DNA of 5,733 nucleotides. Source: Candidatus Stercoripulliclostridium pullicola. GTDB taxonomy: Bacteria > Bacillota > Clostridia > Christensenellales > DTU072. The position numbers and the translations under genes are program-made. Below are positions 5,601 through 5,733 of this stretch, in pieces. The stretch's first letter is position 1. Each line of letters begins with the position of its first letter. The stretch is taken from positions 1 through 5,733 of the forward strand of contig JADINF010000136.1 of assembly GCA_017694145.1 (NCBI GenBank). The letters run 5' to 3'. The notes under the pieces were generated by a model. That model searched no databases. It worked only from the letters and a program-made list of their open reading frames with translations, and was not told the DNA's origin.

Positions 5601-5733
5601 TTACTCCGCCGATACGACAGTAAGCGTGACTACGGCGTTTACCTCTTCGTAGCCCTCTTCGGCAGAACGGAATACGACTTCATATTCGGCGGAAGTACCT
5701 ACCGCGCCGACGACCGTTTCTTCGTCGGCAGCG
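5601..5733 (-). CDS. C-terminal end of an unidentified protein, probably a beta-sandwich surface repeat (cut by window edge)
   Basis: The last 44 codons of a reading frame enter from the right edge and stop with TAA at 5603-5601; the first complete codon starts at 5732. The peptide is acidic and rich in Val, Ala, Glu and Thr. Its pattern, GTSAEYEVVFRSAEEGYEEV followed by a VTLTVV strand, resembles Ig-like repeats of Firmicutes surface proteins, in which a Y.V.F strand is followed by Y..V and an alternating Val/Thr strand at the repeat end. That would make it exported, but no signal peptide, anchor or SLH motif is visible in this fragment. Codon choice (GCC, GTC, GAA) matches the neighbouring genes, supporting real coding. 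No clear terminator follows, and ileS begins 178 bases downstream under its own promoter. The specific function is unknown. Confidence 0.55.
   Translation of the reverse strand, partial: AADEETVVGAVGTSAEYEVVFRSAEEGYEEVNAVVTLTVVSAE

Noticed and set aside
1..5733. Mobile element, CRISPR array, tRNA, toxin-antitoxin or defence genes
   Set aside because: No direct-repeat array, transposase, integrase, tRNA-like cloverleaf or small paired open frames were seen. Base composition and codon use are uniform across the genes.

Overview
The window reads as a chromosomal segment of an endospore-forming member of the Clostridia (Firmicutes), probably an uncultured lineage with a roughly 50 % GC genome. 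The evidence is the gene set: a Veg-family regulator, a SPOCS/DUF3794 plus LysM coat morphogenesis protein of the SipL type, and the methylerythritol-phosphate pathway kinase IspE, next to isoleucyl-tRNA synthetase. The lineage assignment is inference from protein family content and was not tested by a search.

Every gene is on the minus strand, so transcription runs from high to low coordinates. 5733-5601: 3' end of a gene whose short visible product resembles a beta-sandwich (Ig-like) repeat of a surface protein. 5600-5423: a 178-base spacer with an A/T-only tract and a good sigma-A promoter (TTGTCT, 17 bases, TATAAT with extended TG) for ileS. 5422-2303: ileS, a complete 1039-residue type 2 isoleucyl-tRNA synthetase. 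2268-2243: strong intrinsic terminator closing ileS. 2205-1966: veg. 1880-414: sipL-like gene, 85 bases downstream of veg with no terminator between them. 394-371: short hairpin terminator after sipL. 303-275: promoter with a perfect TATAAT for ispE, embedded in an inverted repeat. 264-1: N-terminal 88 codons of ispE, cut by the window edge.

The genes do not form one pathway. ileS is a self-contained translation gene with its own promoter and terminator. veg and sipL could be one transcript (biofilm/development regulator and spore coat assembly factor). ispE (isoprenoid precursor synthesis) has its own promoter. The veg-to-ispE order echoes the Bacillus subtilis veg-sspF-ispE neighbourhood, with the sipL-like gene where sspF would be.

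I saw no CRISPR array, mobile element, tRNA, rRNA or clearly undescribed system. The points most worth a second look are: the swapped class I signature (GIHH instead of HxGH) in this IleRS2, which in related enzymes goes with extreme mupirocin resistance; the missing T-box leader in front of ileS; and the apparently leaderless or nearly leaderless ispE, whose promoter lies inside a 9-base inverted repeat.
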